Positions 7,618-17,165 of a stretch of DNA of 64,000 bases are shown here, piece by piece; position 1 is the stretch's first letter; the number at the start of each line of letters is the position of its first letter. Below the pieces are notes generated by a model. The model had not been told where the DNA came from. It did no database searches and was given only the letters and a program-made list of their open reading frames with translations. Origin of the DNA: Geobacter sp. (GTDB taxonomy: Bacteria; Desulfobacterota; Desulfuromonadia; Geobacterales; Geobacteraceae); contig PJFC01000002.1 in NCBI GenBank assembly GCA_003574885.1, positions 1 through 64,000 on the forward strand, written 5' to 3'. A program made the position numbers and the translations under genes.

Positions 7618-8892
7618 ATGCCCTACGAACTTTTCATCGGACTGCGCTATCTGAAGGCCAAGCGCAAGTCGGCCTTCATATCCATTATTACCGTCATATC
7701 CACGGCCGGTGTTGCCCTGGGGGTGATGGCTCTGATCATCGTCCTTGCGGTCATGACCGGCTTCGAGGAGGACCTGAAGGAGAAGATACTCGGGACCAAT
7801 GCCCATATCGTGGTGCTGAAGACCAACGGCGGCATCGACGACTACCCTTCAGTCATGAAGCGACTCAAGAAGTTTCCCGGAGTTGTGGCGGCGACCCCCT
7901 TTATCTATAACCAGGTCATGCTCTCTACCGGCAAGAACGTCTCCGGCGTGGTGCTGCGCGGCATCGACACCAGAACCGACGCTCAGGTGACCAATCTGCA
8001 CAAGGCAGTAGTGGAGGGAACGCTGGCCAATCTGGACAGCACCGTTCCCGCCCCGTTTGCCAGCAGCGAGCCGCCGCTGCCGGGGCTTGTCATCGGCAAG
8101 GAACTGTCGCGCAACCTGAATCTTTACGTGGGGGACAAGGTCAACGTCGTTTCCCCGCTCGGCAACATCACTCCTCTTGGTATGGTGCCGAAGCTTAAGC
8201 CGTTCCGGGTCGTGGGGATATTCAACACCGGTATGTATGAGTACGATAGCACCCTTGCCTATGTCTCCCTTGCCGAGGCCCAGAATTTCCTTGACCTCGG
8301 GAATACGGTTACCGGAATCCAGCTCAAGGTGACCGATGTTTACAAAACCGGTGAGCTTGCCCGCCAGATCAACCGGGAACTCGGTTTCCCGTTCTATGCA
8401 CGGGACTGGATGCAGATGAACAAGAACATCCTGTTCGCCCTCAAGACTGAAAAAATGGTCATGTTCATCATTCTGACCCTTATTGTTCTTGTGGCGGCCT
8501 TCGGTATCGCCTCCACCCTGTTCATGATTGTGATGGAGAAGACCAAGGATATCGCCATTCTCAAGTCAATGGGGGCGACCGGTCGAAGCATCATGCGGAT
8601 ATTTGTCTTCGAGGGTCTGGTGATCGGCGTGTTCGGCACGGTCATAGGTGTGATGGGTGGGCTCCTGGTTGCCCTTAACCTCCAGCGTATTGTCGATGTC
8701 ATTCAGCGGTTGACCGGTTTCGAGTTGTTCAGCAAGGACGTCTACTATCTTGACCACTTTCCGTCCCAGGTGGTGCCTTCTGACGTTTTCCTCATATCGG
8801 TCACGGCGGTGGCGATTTCGTTCCTGGCGACTCTTTATCCGTCGTGGCAGGCGGCACGGATGGCACCGGCAGAGGCGCTTCGCTATGAGTAA
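7618..8892 (+). CDS. lolC: Lipoprotein-releasing system transmembrane protein LolC/LolE
   Basis: Inner-membrane permease of the LolCDE ABC transporter, which extracts outer-membrane lipoproteins and passes them to LolA. The 424 residues show the family layout: a first membrane helix at about 20-48 (SAFISIITVISTAGVALGVMAL), a large periplasmic domain, and three helices in the last 150 residues belonging to the FtsX domain (VMFIILTLIVLVAAFGIAS, GVFGTVIGVMGGLLVALN, VFLISVTAVAISFLATLYPS). Only one permease gene is present, so it probably works as a homodimer with LolD, as in species with a single LolF-like subunit. The ribosome binding site is weak. Confidence 0.9.
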   Translation: MPYELFIGLRYLKAKRKSAFISIITVISTAGVALGVMALIIVLAVMTGFEEDLKEKILGTNAHIVVLKTNGGIDDYPSVMKRLKKFPGVVAATPFIYNQVMLSTGKNVSGVVLRGIDTRTDAQVTNLHKAVVEGTLANLDSTVPAPFASSEPPLPGLVIGKELSRNLNLYVGDKVNVVSPLGNITPLGMVPKLKPFRVVGIFNTGMYEYDSTLAYVSLAEAQNFLDLGNTVTGIQLKVTDVYKTGELARQINRELGFPFYARDWMQMNKNILFALKTEKMVMFIILTLIVLVAAFGIASTLFMIVMEKTKDIAILKSMGATGRSIMRIFVFEGLVIGVFGTVIGVMGGLLVALNLQRIVDVIQRLTGFELFSKDVYYLDHFPSQVVPSDVFLISVTAVAISFLATLYPSWQAARMAPAEALRYE

Positions 8893-8894
8893 CG

Positions 8895-9030
8895 AATTCG
8901 GCAAAAATCCATCTGCGGCGTTGCACCGCACCTTCCTTCACTGCGACGTAGCGCTGCTACGCCCCGTTCGGAAGGCACGGCGCGCCTTGCATCTGGAGCT
9001 TTTTCCAAATTTGTTGGTTTTTCTGGCGGG
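8895..9030. repeat. Palindromic intergenic repeat between lolC and lolD
   Basis: The 146-base gap has imperfect outer arms (AATTCGGCAAAAATCCATCTG against the complement of the stretch 8987-9017) and a central hairpin GTAGC-GCT-GCTAC. It encodes nothing recognisable. The layout, with long imperfect arms around a short perfect hairpin, matches the elements at 57440-57570 and 58987-59168. Confidence 0.55.
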
Positions 9031-9038
9031 GTGCCTCC

Positions 9039-9710
9039 ATGCCTAGTCTTGTTCAGGTGAAGGGGGTGTGCAAGTCTTTCGGGAGTGGCGTTACCGCTGT
9101 CGAAGTGCTAAAGGGGATCGATCTTGAGGTGGCGGCGGGAGAGACAATTGCTCTCGTCGGGGCTTCCGGCGCGGGGAAGAGTACCCTGCTCCAGGTGATG
9201 GGCACCCTCGACCGCCCGACGTCGGGGGAGGTCCTGTTCAACGGCGAGGACGTCTTCAGCCGTGGAGAGAGCTCCCTGGCTGCCTTTCGTAACCGCTCAC
9301 TTGGTTTTGTTTTTCAGTTTCACCATTTGCTCCGTGAATTTACTGCCCTGGAGAATGTCATGATGCCCCTGCTCATGGGGGGGATGAAACGGTATGCAGC
9401 TACGGTGATCGGGACAAACCTGCTGACCGAAGTGGGGCTTGCACACCGTCTGACCCACAAGCCGGGGGAGCTATCGGGGGGCGAGCAGCAGCGTGTTGCC
9501 ATCGCCCGGGCACTGGTGCTTTCCCCTCCCCTTCTCCTGGCGGACGAACCGACCGGAAACCTGGATATGAAGACCAGTGAAGGTGTCCACGAACTGCTCA
9601 TGGAGCTGCATGCCCGTACGGGGATTACCCTCGTTATCGTGACCCATAACGAAAAGCTGGCTGCCAGGATGGGAAAGACAATCCGCCTTGTAGACGGACG
9701 AATAGAGTAG
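9039..9710 (+). CDS. lolD: Lipoprotein-releasing system ATP-binding protein LolD
   Basis: ATPase subunit powering the LolC permease. In its 223 residues are Walker [10 protein letters not shown] (about 41-49), the Q-loop, the ABC signature [15 protein letters not shown], Walker [13 protein letters not shown] and the switch histidine in VTHNE. The length fits the MacB/LolD family. It starts at the ATG at 9039 after the palindromic repeat and ends 10 bases before bamA, so lipoprotein export and outer-membrane assembly are co-transcribed. Confidence 0.94.
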   Translation: MPSLVQVKGVCKSFGSGVTAVEVLKGIDLEVAAGETIALVGASGAGKSTLLQVMGTLDRPTSGEVLFNGEDVFSRGESSLAAFRNRSLGFVFQFHHLLREFTALENVMMPLLMGGMKRYAATVIGTNLLTEVGLAHRLTHKPGELSGGEQQRVAIARALVLSPPLLLADEPTGNLDMKTSEGVHELLMELHARTGITLVIVTHNEKLAARMGKTIRLVDGRIE

Positions 9711-9720
9711 GGGAGGCCGA

Positions 9721-12039
9721 TTGCGTCGTTTAACCTGTTACATGATTTTTATTCTGATGATGGTTGCCTTATCGGCCGGTTTTGCCCGGGCCGAGGGGGA
9801 GAAGATCACCGATATCCAGATCAAGGGAAACCGGCGCATTGAAACGGCCGCCATTCTCAACGCGATCCGGTTGAAGACGGGTGACCTTCTCTATGCCGAC
9901 AAGGTAGATACCGATATACGTGGTATTTACAAGCTCGGACAGTTCCAGGACATCACTGCGGAAACCCTTCCGGCCGACAAGGGGGTGATCCTGATCTACC
10001 GGGTCGTGGAGAAGCCGATCGTCCGGGAAGTGAAGATCGAGGGTAACAAGGAACTCACCGCGGAAAAGATCCGGGAAGTGCTCGAGGTAAAGACGAACAC
10101 TGTCTATTCCCCGCGGGACGTGACCAACAGCGTTAAAAAGATCAAAAAACTCTATGCCGACGAGGGGTATTACCTTGCGGAGGTAGAGACGAAGATTGAA
10201 AAACGGGGTGAAACTGACGTCCGGGTTGTGATCAAGGTTACTGAAGGCAAGAAGATACTCATCAGCAAGATTGTGTTTGAGGGAAATCATGCTTTTTCTG
10301 CGCGCCAACTCAGAAAAACGATGGAAACCAGTGAAAAGTGGTTCCTTTCCTGGTTGACCAGTGCCGGCACGTATAAGGAAGAGGTGCTCAAGAACGACGT
10401 CAACCTGATTGCCGACCTCTATTTCAATAACGGATATGTCAACGTCAAGGTGGGGGAGCCGAAGGTTGAGCTTCTTCCTGACAAGAGTGCCTTGGTGGTG
10501 ACCATCGGCATCACTGAGGGGGAACAGTTCCGAACGGGCACCATCGGCTTCAAGGGTGACCTTCTGGAGAAAGAGGCGGACCTTGCCGCTAAATTGAAGC
10601 TGAAGACGGGTGACATCTTCAGCCGCGGCCTGTTGCGGAATGACGTTTTTGCCCTGACTGATGTCTACGCCGACAAGGGATACGCCTTTGCCAATGTTAA
10701 CCCTCAGACCCGGGTGAACCTGGAGGCGAAGACCATCGATATCGTCTTCGACATGGAAAAGGGTGAACAGGTCCATATTGACCGGATCTCTATCAGCGGG
10801 AACACCAAGACCCGTGACAAAGTTGTGCGTCGCGAACTGAGGGTTACAGAGGGAGCTCTCTACACCAGCACCGGGATCAAGCGGAGCAAGGCCAACCTGA
10901 TGAACCTCGGTTTCTTCGAGGAGGCCAATATCTCCACGGCGAAGGGGAGTGCTGACAATACGTTGAACATGAACGTGGAAGTGAAGGAGAAGGCGACCGG
11001 TACCTTCAGTATCGGAGCCGGATACAGCTCCCTGGACGGCGTGATCGGTCAGGGGTCGGTACAGCAGGCGAATTTCCTTGGCCTGGGTCTCAAGGCCAAC
11101 CTGTCGGCCTCCATCGGGGGTAAATCACAGACCTATAACCTTGGAATCACCGACCCCTATTTCCTTGACAGCAAATGGACCTTCGGTGGGGATATTTACC
11201 GGTCCGAACGAGACTATACCGACTTCAGCCGGAGGGCGACCGGTTTCGACCTCAAGGGGGGATATCCTCTGTCGGATAATGTCAGTACGTTCCTTCTCTA
11301 CAAGTATGAGGACAAGAAAATTTATAACGAGTCAGACGCCCTTAAGCAGAGTGTTGCTTTGGGACTGACCAGCGAACCTGAAACAACGTCAACCACGAGT
11401 TCCGTGACGGCCAGCATCACCCGCAACACCACCGACTACCGTCTCGACCCTTCCAGCGGCATGGTCAACACGCTCTCCGTCGAATTTGCCGGTCTGGGGG
11501 GGACTAATAAGTATACCCGCTACATGACGGAACACTCACTCTTCATTCCTGCCAAGTGGGGTACGGTGCTTTCCCTGAGAGGAACTGTAGGATATATCCA
11601 GTCGTGGGGGGGGAAGAAGACTTCCATCGACGAATTGTTCTACCTGGGGGGGATAAATACCCTGCGTGGCTATAACGGACGGACGGTGAGCCCCTATATC
11701 TCCCATAATGTCGTGACTACGGACATTAATGGGGTTAGTACCATCTCTCCTGTTCTTACCTATTTGGGAGGGGATACGGAATCGTTCTTCAATATCGATT
11801 ACAGCTTTCCTCTGCTCAAAGATGCGGGGTTGAAGGGTGTGCTGTTTTTTGATGCCGGCAATTCCTATAACGGGATCGATAAACTATTCACCCGGTTCCA
11901 GACCAGCTACGGTTTAGGCATTCGCTGGTTTTCACCCATCGGTCCGCTCCGTTTGGAATATGGCATACCAATAAACCCCCGCACAGGCGTCGACAAGGCC
12001 AGCGGCCGGTTGGAGTTTTCCATAGGAAGTTTCTTCTAA
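9721..12039 (+). CDS. bamA: Outer-membrane protein assembly factor BamA
   Basis: Central subunit of the BAM complex that folds and inserts beta-barrel proteins. A signal peptide (about residues 1-24, ending GFARA) precedes five POTRA domains (about 25-425) and a C-terminal 16-strand barrel (about 430-772). The barrel carries the conserved LRGY segment of loop 6, and the protein ends in phenylalanine (SIGSFF), the usual outer-membrane protein terminus. The TTG at 9721 is chosen because GGGGAGG lies 4-5 bases upstream and it gives a complete signal peptide. It lies 10 bases after lolD and 23 before skp. Confidence 0.95.
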   Translation: MRRLTCYMIFILMMVALSAGFARAEGEKITDIQIKGNRRIETAAILNAIRLKTGDLLYADKVDTDIRGIYKLGQFQDITAETLPADKGVILIYRVVEKPIVREVKIEGNKELTAEKIREVLEVKTNTVYSPRDVTNSVKKIKKLYADEGYYLAEVETKIEKRGETDVRVVIKVTEGKKILISKIVFEGNHAFSARQLRKTMETSEKWFLSWLTSAGTYKEEVLKNDVNLIADLYFNNGYVNVKVGEPKVELLPDKSALVVTIGITEGEQFRTGTIGFKGDLLEKEADLAAKLKLKTGDIFSRGLLRNDVFALTDVYADKGYAFANVNPQTRVNLEAKTIDIVFDMEKGEQVHIDRISISGNTKTRDKVVRRELRVTEGALYTSTGIKRSKANLMNLGFFEEANISTAKGSADNTLNMNVEVKEKATGTFSIGAGYSSLDGVIGQGSVQQANFLGLGLKANLSASIGGKSQTYNLGITDPYFLDSKWTFGGDIYRSERDYTDFSRRATGFDLKGGYPLSDNVSTFLLYKYEDKKIYNESDALKQSVALGLTSEPETTSTTSSVTASITRNTTDYRLDPSSGMVNTLSVEFAGLGGTNKYTRYMTEHSLFIPAKWGTVLSLRGTVGYIQSWGGKKTSIDELFYLGGINTLRGYNGRTVSPYISHNVVTTDINGVSTISPVLTYLGGDTESFFNIDYSFPLLKDAGLKGVLFFDAGNSYNGIDKLFTRFQTSYGLGIRWFSPIGPLRLEYGIPINPRTGVDKASGRLEFSIGSFF

Positions 12040-12062
12040 CTATATCGAAAAAGGAGATGTAC

Positions 12063-12581
12063 ATGCGCACGATCATCACAACCCTTATCCTGGCACTCAC
12101 CTTGGCAATTGCGCCCGTGGCCGGAGCTGCAGAAACGAAAATTGCGTCGGTGGATGTTCAGAAGGTCCTGGTCCTCTCCGAAGCCGGCAAGGAGGCAAAG
12201 GAGCAGCTTGCCCTCAGAGCCGGCAAGTACGAGAATGAAAAGAATGCCAAGGAAGAGGAGTTGAAGAAACTCAAGGCAGACTTGGAGAAACAGAGCGTTC
12301 TCCTTTCCGAGAGTGCCCGGAATACGAAAGAGAAGGATTACCAGCAGAAACTCAAGGAGTATCAGCGGTTCCTCAAGGATGCCCAGGACGATCTGCAGGC
12401 AAAGAACGACGAATACACCAACAAGATCGTGGAGGAAGTCGTTAAAGTGGTTCAGGAGTACGGCCGGAAGAATGGCTACTCGTTCATCTTCGTCAAGAAC
12501 GACAGCATGATCTACGCTGACGACAAATCCGACCTGACCGACGAGATTCTGAAGCTCTTTAACGGGGCGAAGAAGAAGTAA
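12063..12581 (+). CDS. skp: Periplasmic chaperone Skp/OmpH family
   Basis: The 172-residue protein has a signal peptide ending near AGA (residues 1-22), then a short beta core ([11 protein letters not shown]) and long charged helices rich in E, K and A, as in the tentacle helices of the trimeric Skp chaperone. Skp carries unfolded outer-membrane proteins through the periplasm to BAM. Of two adjacent ATGs, 12063 is chosen because AAGGAG at 12051-12056 leaves 6 bases to it but none to the ATG at 12057. It lies between bamA and lpxD, the usual neighbours. Confidence 0.92.
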   Translation: MRTIITTLILALTLAIAPVAGAAETKIASVDVQKVLVLSEAGKEAKEQLALRAGKYENEKNAKEEELKKLKADLEKQSVLLSESARNTKEKDYQQKLKEYQRFLKDAQDDLQAKNDEYTNKIVEEVVKVVQEYGRKNGYSFIFVKNDSMIYADDKSDLTDEILKLFNGAKKK

Positions 12582-12661
12582 CGTATTCCCCCGACGGGAC
12601 CAAGGATGGGCGGCCACAACTGGCCGTCCTACAGTTGTTCTGTTTATTGTCTGGAGATGAT

Positions 12662-13711
12662 ATGTCAAAATCCCTTAGAGAACTTGCTGTCTACCTTGGA
12701 GGCAGGGTAATCGGCGACGAATCTGCCCTGGTGCATGGCTTGGCCGGCCTTGATGACGCAGGCGAGGGGCAGATAAGTTTTCTCGCCAATCCCAAATATG
12801 CGTCGAAGGTGGCAACGACCCATGCCACTGCGGTCATCCTCCCCCCCGGCTCTGATGGCCATGGTAAAAACATTATAGAGGTCGCAAACCCTTATCTCGC
12901 TTTTGCGAAGCTATTGACCCTGTTTCATGTCCATCCTCCCCAATTCCAAGGGGTTATGGAGGGTGCATATGTCGGCAAGGATGTCACTATGGGGAGCGAC
13001 GTGACCATCTATCCCGGGACATGGGTTGCGGATGGTGTCCGGATCGGGAACAGAGTGACCCTCTACCCCGGCGTCGCCCTTCATGCAGGAGTGGAACTGG
13101 GGGACGACGTTACACTTCATGCCAATGTCAGCATTCGGGAACGCTGCCGCATCGGCAATCGGGTGACGATCCACGACGGGACGGTCATCGGTTCCGACGG
13201 TTTCGGATATGCGCCGGATGGTGCCGGTTATTACAAGATACCCCAGGTCGGCATCGTTGTTGTTGAGGATGACGTAGAGATCGGTGCAAATACGGCCGTC
13301 GACCGGGCTGCCCTTGAAGTGACCCTCATCGGGCGAGGCACCAAGATCGACAACCTGGTGCAGATCGCTCACAACTGCATCATCGGCGAGAACAGCATGA
13401 TCATTTCCCAGGTAGGCATATCGGGAAGCACCAAGATCGGCAAGCGTGTCACCCTGGCCGGTCAGGTCGGGGTGGCGGGACACCTGCAGATCGGTGACAA
13501 CGTCATGGTTGGCGCCAAGTCAGGTGTACCGGGGAATCTCCCCGCGAACGCCATCTACAGCGGCATGCCGGCAATTCCCCACAAGGAATGGCTGCGTGCC
13601 ATGGGGGTCGTTGCAAAGCTCCCTGATCTGCGAAAAACGGTAATTGCCCTTGAAAAGAAGGTCGAAGAGCTTGAGACCAAGCTCGGGACCCGGGACTCAG
13701 CACCTGTGTAG
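12662..13711 (+). CDS. lpxD: UDP-3-O-(3-hydroxyacyl)glucosamine N-acyltransferase
   Basis: Third step of lipid A synthesis: adds the second hydroxyacyl chain to the UDP-sugar at position 2. The 349 residues show an N-terminal uridine-binding domain (about 1-100) and a long left-handed beta-helix of hexapeptide repeats (I/V-G-x-x-V-x) up to about 320, ending in a short coiled helix ([19 protein letters not shown]). The catalytic histidine is probably in the [11 protein letters not shown] segment. The ATG at 12662 has GGAG 5 bases upstream; the upstream in-frame codons are not supported. A weak GC-rich hairpin at about 12607-12628 precedes it. Confidence 0.95.
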   Translation: MSKSLRELAVYLGGRVIGDESALVHGLAGLDDAGEGQISFLANPKYASKVATTHATAVILPPGSDGHGKNIIEVANPYLAFAKLLTLFHVHPPQFQGVMEGAYVGKDVTMGSDVTIYPGTWVADGVRIGNRVTLYPGVALHAGVELGDDVTLHANVSIRERCRIGNRVTIHDGTVIGSDGFGYAPDGAGYYKIPQVGIVVVEDDVEIGANTAVDRAALEVTLIGRGTKIDNLVQIAHNCIIGENSMIISQVGISGSTKIGKRVTLAGQVGVAGHLQIGDNVMVGAKSGVPGNLPANAIYSGMPAIPHKEWLRAMGVVAKLPDLRKTVIALEKKVEELETKLGTRDSAPV

Positions 13712-13784
13712 GTGGAGCTCTGCTCTCTCTGACTTTACTTTCCCGTTGATGCTTGAAGCAAAATTCACGCTAATGGAGTCTGCC

Positions 13785-14219
13785 ATGCTCGATGTTAATG
13801 AAATCATGAAAATCCTTCCTCACCGTTATCCTTTCCTGCTCGTCGATCGGATTGTCGAGCTGGAGGAGGGGAAAAAGATTGTTGGAATCAAGAACGTCAC
13901 CGTCAACGAGCCGTTCTTTCAGGGGCATTTCCCCGGCCATCCCGTCATGCCGGGTGTTCTCATTGTCGAGGCTATGGCCCAGGTGGGGGGGATTCTTGCC
14001 TACCTTGCATCCGATGACGAGATCCGCAAGAAAATTACCTATTTTGCTTCCATTGACAAGGTCAAATTCCGCCGGCCGGTCGTGCCGGGAGACCAGTTGC
14101 GCATCGAGATGGAAATAACTGCCTGCCGGCGCGGCATCTGGTGTTTTGTCGGCAAGGTCTACGTGGATGGCAAGCTGGTTACGGAAGCGGAACTGAAGGC
14201 GACATTCGCTGATAAATAG
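13785..14219 (+). CDS. fabZ: 3-hydroxyacyl-[acyl-carrier-protein] dehydratase FabZ
   Basis: Dehydrates 3-hydroxyacyl-ACP in fatty acid elongation and competes with LpxA/LpxD for the same substrate, which explains its place between them. The 144-residue hot-dog protein has the family motifs ILPHRYPFLLVDRI (catalytic His), FFQGHFPGHPVMPGVL and the E in VEAMAQ. The ATG at 13785 follows TGGAG with a 6-base spacer; longer in-frame readings back to 13644 overlap lpxD and have no homology. Confidence 0.96.
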   Translation: MLDVNEIMKILPHRYPFLLVDRIVELEEGKKIVGIKNVTVNEPFFQGHFPGHPVMPGVLIVEAMAQVGGILAYLASDDEIRKKITYFASIDKVKFRRPVVPGDQLRIEMEITACRRGIWCFVGKVYVDGKLVTEAELKATFADK

Positions 14220-14273
14220 AGCGGAAGCCACAATGGCACAGTTTCGCATTTCAGGAACGATACGGGAGTTTTC

Positions 14274-15050
14274 ATGATTCATCCATCAGCCGTAATCCAG
14301 CAGGGTGCTGAACTCGACAGTGATGTGGAGATCGGCCCCGGCGTTTATATCGGTCCCCATGTGAAGATCGGACGTGGCACCCGAGTTGGTCCCAATGCGG
14401 TAATCGACGGCTGGACGGAGATTGGCCGGGACAACCAGATATTCCATCTTGCTTCGGTTGGAGGGATTCCTCAGGATCTCAAGTACAAGGGAGAGGAAAC
14501 CTGGCTGAAAATAGGCGACCGGAACATCATCCGGGAATTCGCTACCCTCCACCCCGGTACCGTTACCGGTGATACGGAAACTACCGTGGGTGATGGCAAC
14601 CTCTTCATGGCCTATTCCCACGTGGCCCATGACTGCCATGTGGGTAACGGTGTGGTGATGGCCAACGGTGCCACGTTGGCCGGGCACGTGCGGGTCGACG
14701 ATTTCGCCATTCTCGGCGGGTTGTGCGCGATCCACCAGTTCGTCAGGATTGGTGCACATGCCATGATCGGCGGGGGAACCATGGTGGGGCAGGACATTCC
14801 TCCTTTTACCATTGTCACCGGGGACCGGAAGGACGTGAGACTTCGTGGCCTCAACCAGGTCGGACTGACGCGTCGCGGCTTCAGCGAAGAGAACATAGCG
14901 ACTCTGAAAAAGGCCTATCGCATCCTCGTCATCTCCAAACTTCGGTTGGTGGACGCTCTCGAACGGATCAGGCATGAGCTCCCCCAGACCGAGGAAGTGA
15001 AGCAATTAGTCGAATTCATCGAACAATCGCAAAGGGGAATTTGCCGTTGA
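14274..15050 (+). CDS. lpxA: Acyl-ACP:UDP-sugar O/N-acyltransferase LpxA
   Basis: First acylation of lipid A synthesis. The 258-residue length, N-terminal hexapeptide beta-helix and C-terminal helical domain match the family; the catalytic histidine is in AYSHVAHDCHVGN. GGGAG precedes the ATG. Its last base overlaps the start of gnnA (TGATG). Because gnnA and gnnB follow, the true acceptor may be UDP-GlcNAc3N rather than UDP-GlcNAc, in which case the bond made would be an amide. This is inference from context. Confidence 0.95.
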   Translation: MIHPSAVIQQGAELDSDVEIGPGVYIGPHVKIGRGTRVGPNAVIDGWTEIGRDNQIFHLASVGGIPQDLKYKGEETWLKIGDRNIIREFATLHPGTVTGDTETTVGDGNLFMAYSHVAHDCHVGNGVVMANGATLAGHVRVDDFAILGGLCAIHQFVRIGAHAMIGGGTMVGQDIPPFTIVTGDRKDVRLRGLNQVGLTRRGFSEENIATLKKAYRILVISKLRLVDALERIRHELPQTEEVKQLVEFIEQSQRGICR

Positions 15051-15979
15051 TGAAAAAATTCAGAGCAGCCGTTATCGGAGTGGGGTATCTGGGGCAATTC
15101 CACGCAGAGAAATTTGCGGCACTTCCCGACGCAGAACTTGTGGGAGTGGTTGATACGGATAAGGCACGAGCCGAAGAGGTGGCTGCCAAAGTGGGGTGCC
15201 AGGCTTTCACCGATTATCGTGAGCTGTTGGGTCACGTGGATGCCGTCAGCGTGGTGGTGCCGACACAGTACCATTTCGAAGTGGCCCGGACCTTCCTGGA
15301 GGGGGGTGTCCACGTCCTTCTTGAGAAGCCTATCACTACGACCCTGGAGGAGGCGGAGGAACTGATCAGGATTGCCGCTGAACGCCGCCTGGTCTTCCAG
15401 GTCGGGCATCTTGAGCGGTTCAATCCGGTGGTGGTTGCACTGAGTAAGCATCTTACCAATCCGCGCTTCATCGAATCGGTCCGGATTGCTCCCTTCAAAC
15501 CGCGGGGGACCGACGTCAACGTCGTGCTCGACCTGATGATACATGACATCGATATCATCCAGCACATCGTCAATTCCCGGGTTAAACAGGTCAACTCGGT
15601 CGGTGCGCCCGTCTTTACCGATGAGGAAGATATCGCCAACGCCCGCATCCAGTTCGAAAACGGCTGCGTGGCCAATGTCACGGCCAGCCGGATAAGCCTC
15701 AAGAGCGAGCGTCGGATGCGGATATTCCAGCCCGACGCCTACATAACCGTCGACTTCCAGAGCAAAAAATTGTCGGTGTTCCGGAAAGGGGAGGGTGAGA
15801 TGATGCCTGGCATCCCCGCTATCCAGATTCATGAAGAGAATTTCGAACAGGGTGACGCGCTCAAGAGCGAGATTACATCATTCCTCGACTCCATAGCCAC
15901 GGGTAAACCTCCCGTGGTCAGCGGCGAGGACGGGATGCACGCACTTGAAACCGCACTGATGATAAGTAAAAAACTATAA
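15050..15979 (+). CDS. gnnA: UDP-GlcNAc 3-dehydrogenase, Gfo/Idh/MocA family (GnnA-like)
   Basis: The 309-residue protein has the N-terminal NAD-binding Rossmann fold (AAVIGVGYLGQFHAEKF) and the family EKP motif (LLEKPITTT, Lys as catalytic residue), with the usual C-terminal substrate domain. In Acidithiobacillus ferrooxidans and Leptospira the same position between lpxA and lpxB is held by gnnA and gnnB, which oxidise C3 of UDP-GlcNAc and aminate it to UDP-GlcNAc3N. The ATG at 15050 overlaps the lpxA stop. A TTG nine bases upstream is an alternative start. Function is assigned from family plus neighbourhood. Confidence 0.82.
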   Translation: MKKFRAAVIGVGYLGQFHAEKFAALPDAELVGVVDTDKARAEEVAAKVGCQAFTDYRELLGHVDAVSVVVPTQYHFEVARTFLEGGVHVLLEKPITTTLEEAEELIRIAAERRLVFQVGHLERFNPVVVALSKHLTNPRFIESVRIAPFKPRGTDVNVVLDLMIHDIDIIQHIVNSRVKQVNSVGAPVFTDEEDIANARIQFENGCVANVTASRISLKSERRMRIFQPDAYITVDFQSKKLSVFRKGEGEMMPGIPAIQIHEENFEQGDALKSEITSFLDSIATGKPPVVSGEDGMHALETALMISKKL

Positions 15980-15995
15980 CAACAGTGCTTGCTGT

Positions 15996-16059
15996 GTTCA
16001 GCGTGCTGCGAGTTGGGGTAACCATAACTACGTAGTACGCAGCACGCGGTACACTGAAC
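15996..16059. repeat. Interrupted inverted repeat between gnnA and gnnB
   Basis: GTTCAGCGTGCTGCG on the left (about 15996-16010) returns as its complement on the right (about 16039-16059), where seven extra bases split it into CGCAGCACG and CTGAAC. It may form a hairpin in the mRNA between two genes of one pathway. No promoter is evident. Confidence 0.5.
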
Positions 16060-16070
16060 GAGGTGAGACA

Positions 16071-17165
16071 ATGATTCCCATGGTAGACCTTAAAATCCAG
16101 TACGAGCAGATCAAGGAAGAGATCGACAACGGGCTGCTGGAGGCGCTGGGAAAGACCCAGTTCATCCTTGGCCCCAATGTTGCTGCATTCGAAAAGGAAG
16201 CGGCTTCCTATCTCGGTGTATCCCATGCGATCGGCGTAGCGTCGGGGACCGATGCGCTGCACCTGGCGCTGGCAGCGGCCGGCATCGGACCGGGAGATGA
16301 GGTGATCACCTCCCCCTTTACCTTCATTGCTACGGCTGAGGCCATTTGCTACGTCGGGGCCACTCCGGTGTTCGTCGATGTGGAGCCCGGTTCTTTCAAT
16401 ATTGATCCGTTACTGGTAGCCAAAGCCATTACCCCCAGAACCAAAGCGCTCCTGCCGGTGCACCTGTTTGGCCAACCGGCTAATATCGGGGCGTTGCAGG
16501 ATCTCTGCGACAAGCACAACCTGCTCCTTATAGAAGACTGTGCCCAGTCCTTCGGCGCGTCCATCGGCGGGAAAATGACCGGCTCCCTAGGGCTTGCCGG
16601 CTGTTTCAGCTTTTTCCCGAGCAAGAATCTGGGAGGCTACGGAGACGGCGGTCTGGTGACCACCAACTGTGACGAAACCGCTGAGCAGATTCGGATGCTG
16701 CGCAACCACGGCAGCAAGGTCCGCTACCATCACGACGCCATAGGATACAACAGCCGGTTGGATGAGTTGCAGGCGGTGATCCTCCGGGTTAAGTTGAAGC
16801 GGATCGACACCTACAACCAGGAGCGTCGTCGTGTTGCCCACCGCTATTCGGCCGCCCTTGCCCCGTTGGGGATTACCCCTCCGGTGGAGGACGGTATCGG
16901 CAACCATGTGTATCACCAGTACACCCTGCTGAGCGACCGCCGCGATACCATCATGGCCGGACTCGGTGAATGTCAGATCGCCTCTGCCATCTACTACCCC
17001 ATTCCGCTTCACAAACAGAACGTCTTTGCCGCAGCCTGTACCGGCCTGTCCCTGCCGGTCAGCGAAGGGGTGGCTGCCCGCTGTCTCTCGCTTCCCATCT
17101 TCCCTGAAATGACCGACGCCCAGGTGGACGAGGTGCTGGCCGCTGTCCGGGACGCCCTTGCCTGA
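16071..17165 (+). CDS. gnnB: DegT/DnrJ/EryC1 aminotransferase, GnnB-like
   Basis: PLP-dependent sugar aminotransferase of 364 residues. Visible are the IGVASGTDALHLAL segment that holds the PLP phosphate, EDCAQSFGA (Asp contacting the pyridine nitrogen) and the Schiff-base lysine in FFPSKNLGGYGDGG. Next to GnnA it should transfer an amino group from glutamate to the 3-keto UDP-sugar, giving UDP-GlcNAc3N. GAGGTGAG precedes the ATG. The end overlaps lpxB by 8 bases. Confidence 0.83.
   Translation: MIPMVDLKIQYEQIKEEIDNGLLEALGKTQFILGPNVAAFEKEAASYLGVSHAIGVASGTDALHLALAAAGIGPGDEVITSPFTFIATAEAICYVGATPVFVDVEPGSFNIDPLLVAKAITPRTKALLPVHLFGQPANIGALQDLCDKHNLLLIEDCAQSFGASIGGKMTGSLGLAGCFSFFPSKNLGGYGDGGLVTTNCDETAEQIRMLRNHGSKVRYHHDAIGYNSRLDELQAVILRVKLKRIDTYNQERRRVAHRYSAALAPLGITPPVEDGIGNHVYHQYTLLSDRRDTIMAGLGECQIASAIYYPIPLHKQNVFAAACTGLSLPVSEGVAARCLSLPIFPEMTDAQVDEVLAAVRDALA

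Noticed and set aside
9769-10776. 335-codon minus-strand frame opposite bamA
   Set aside because: No recognisable domain or ribosome site; explained by the composition of the POTRA coding sequence.
12607-12628. Terminator between skp and lpxD
   Set aside because: The GGGCGGCCA/TGGCCGTCC hairpin lacks a proper T-tract, and the genes belong to one operon.
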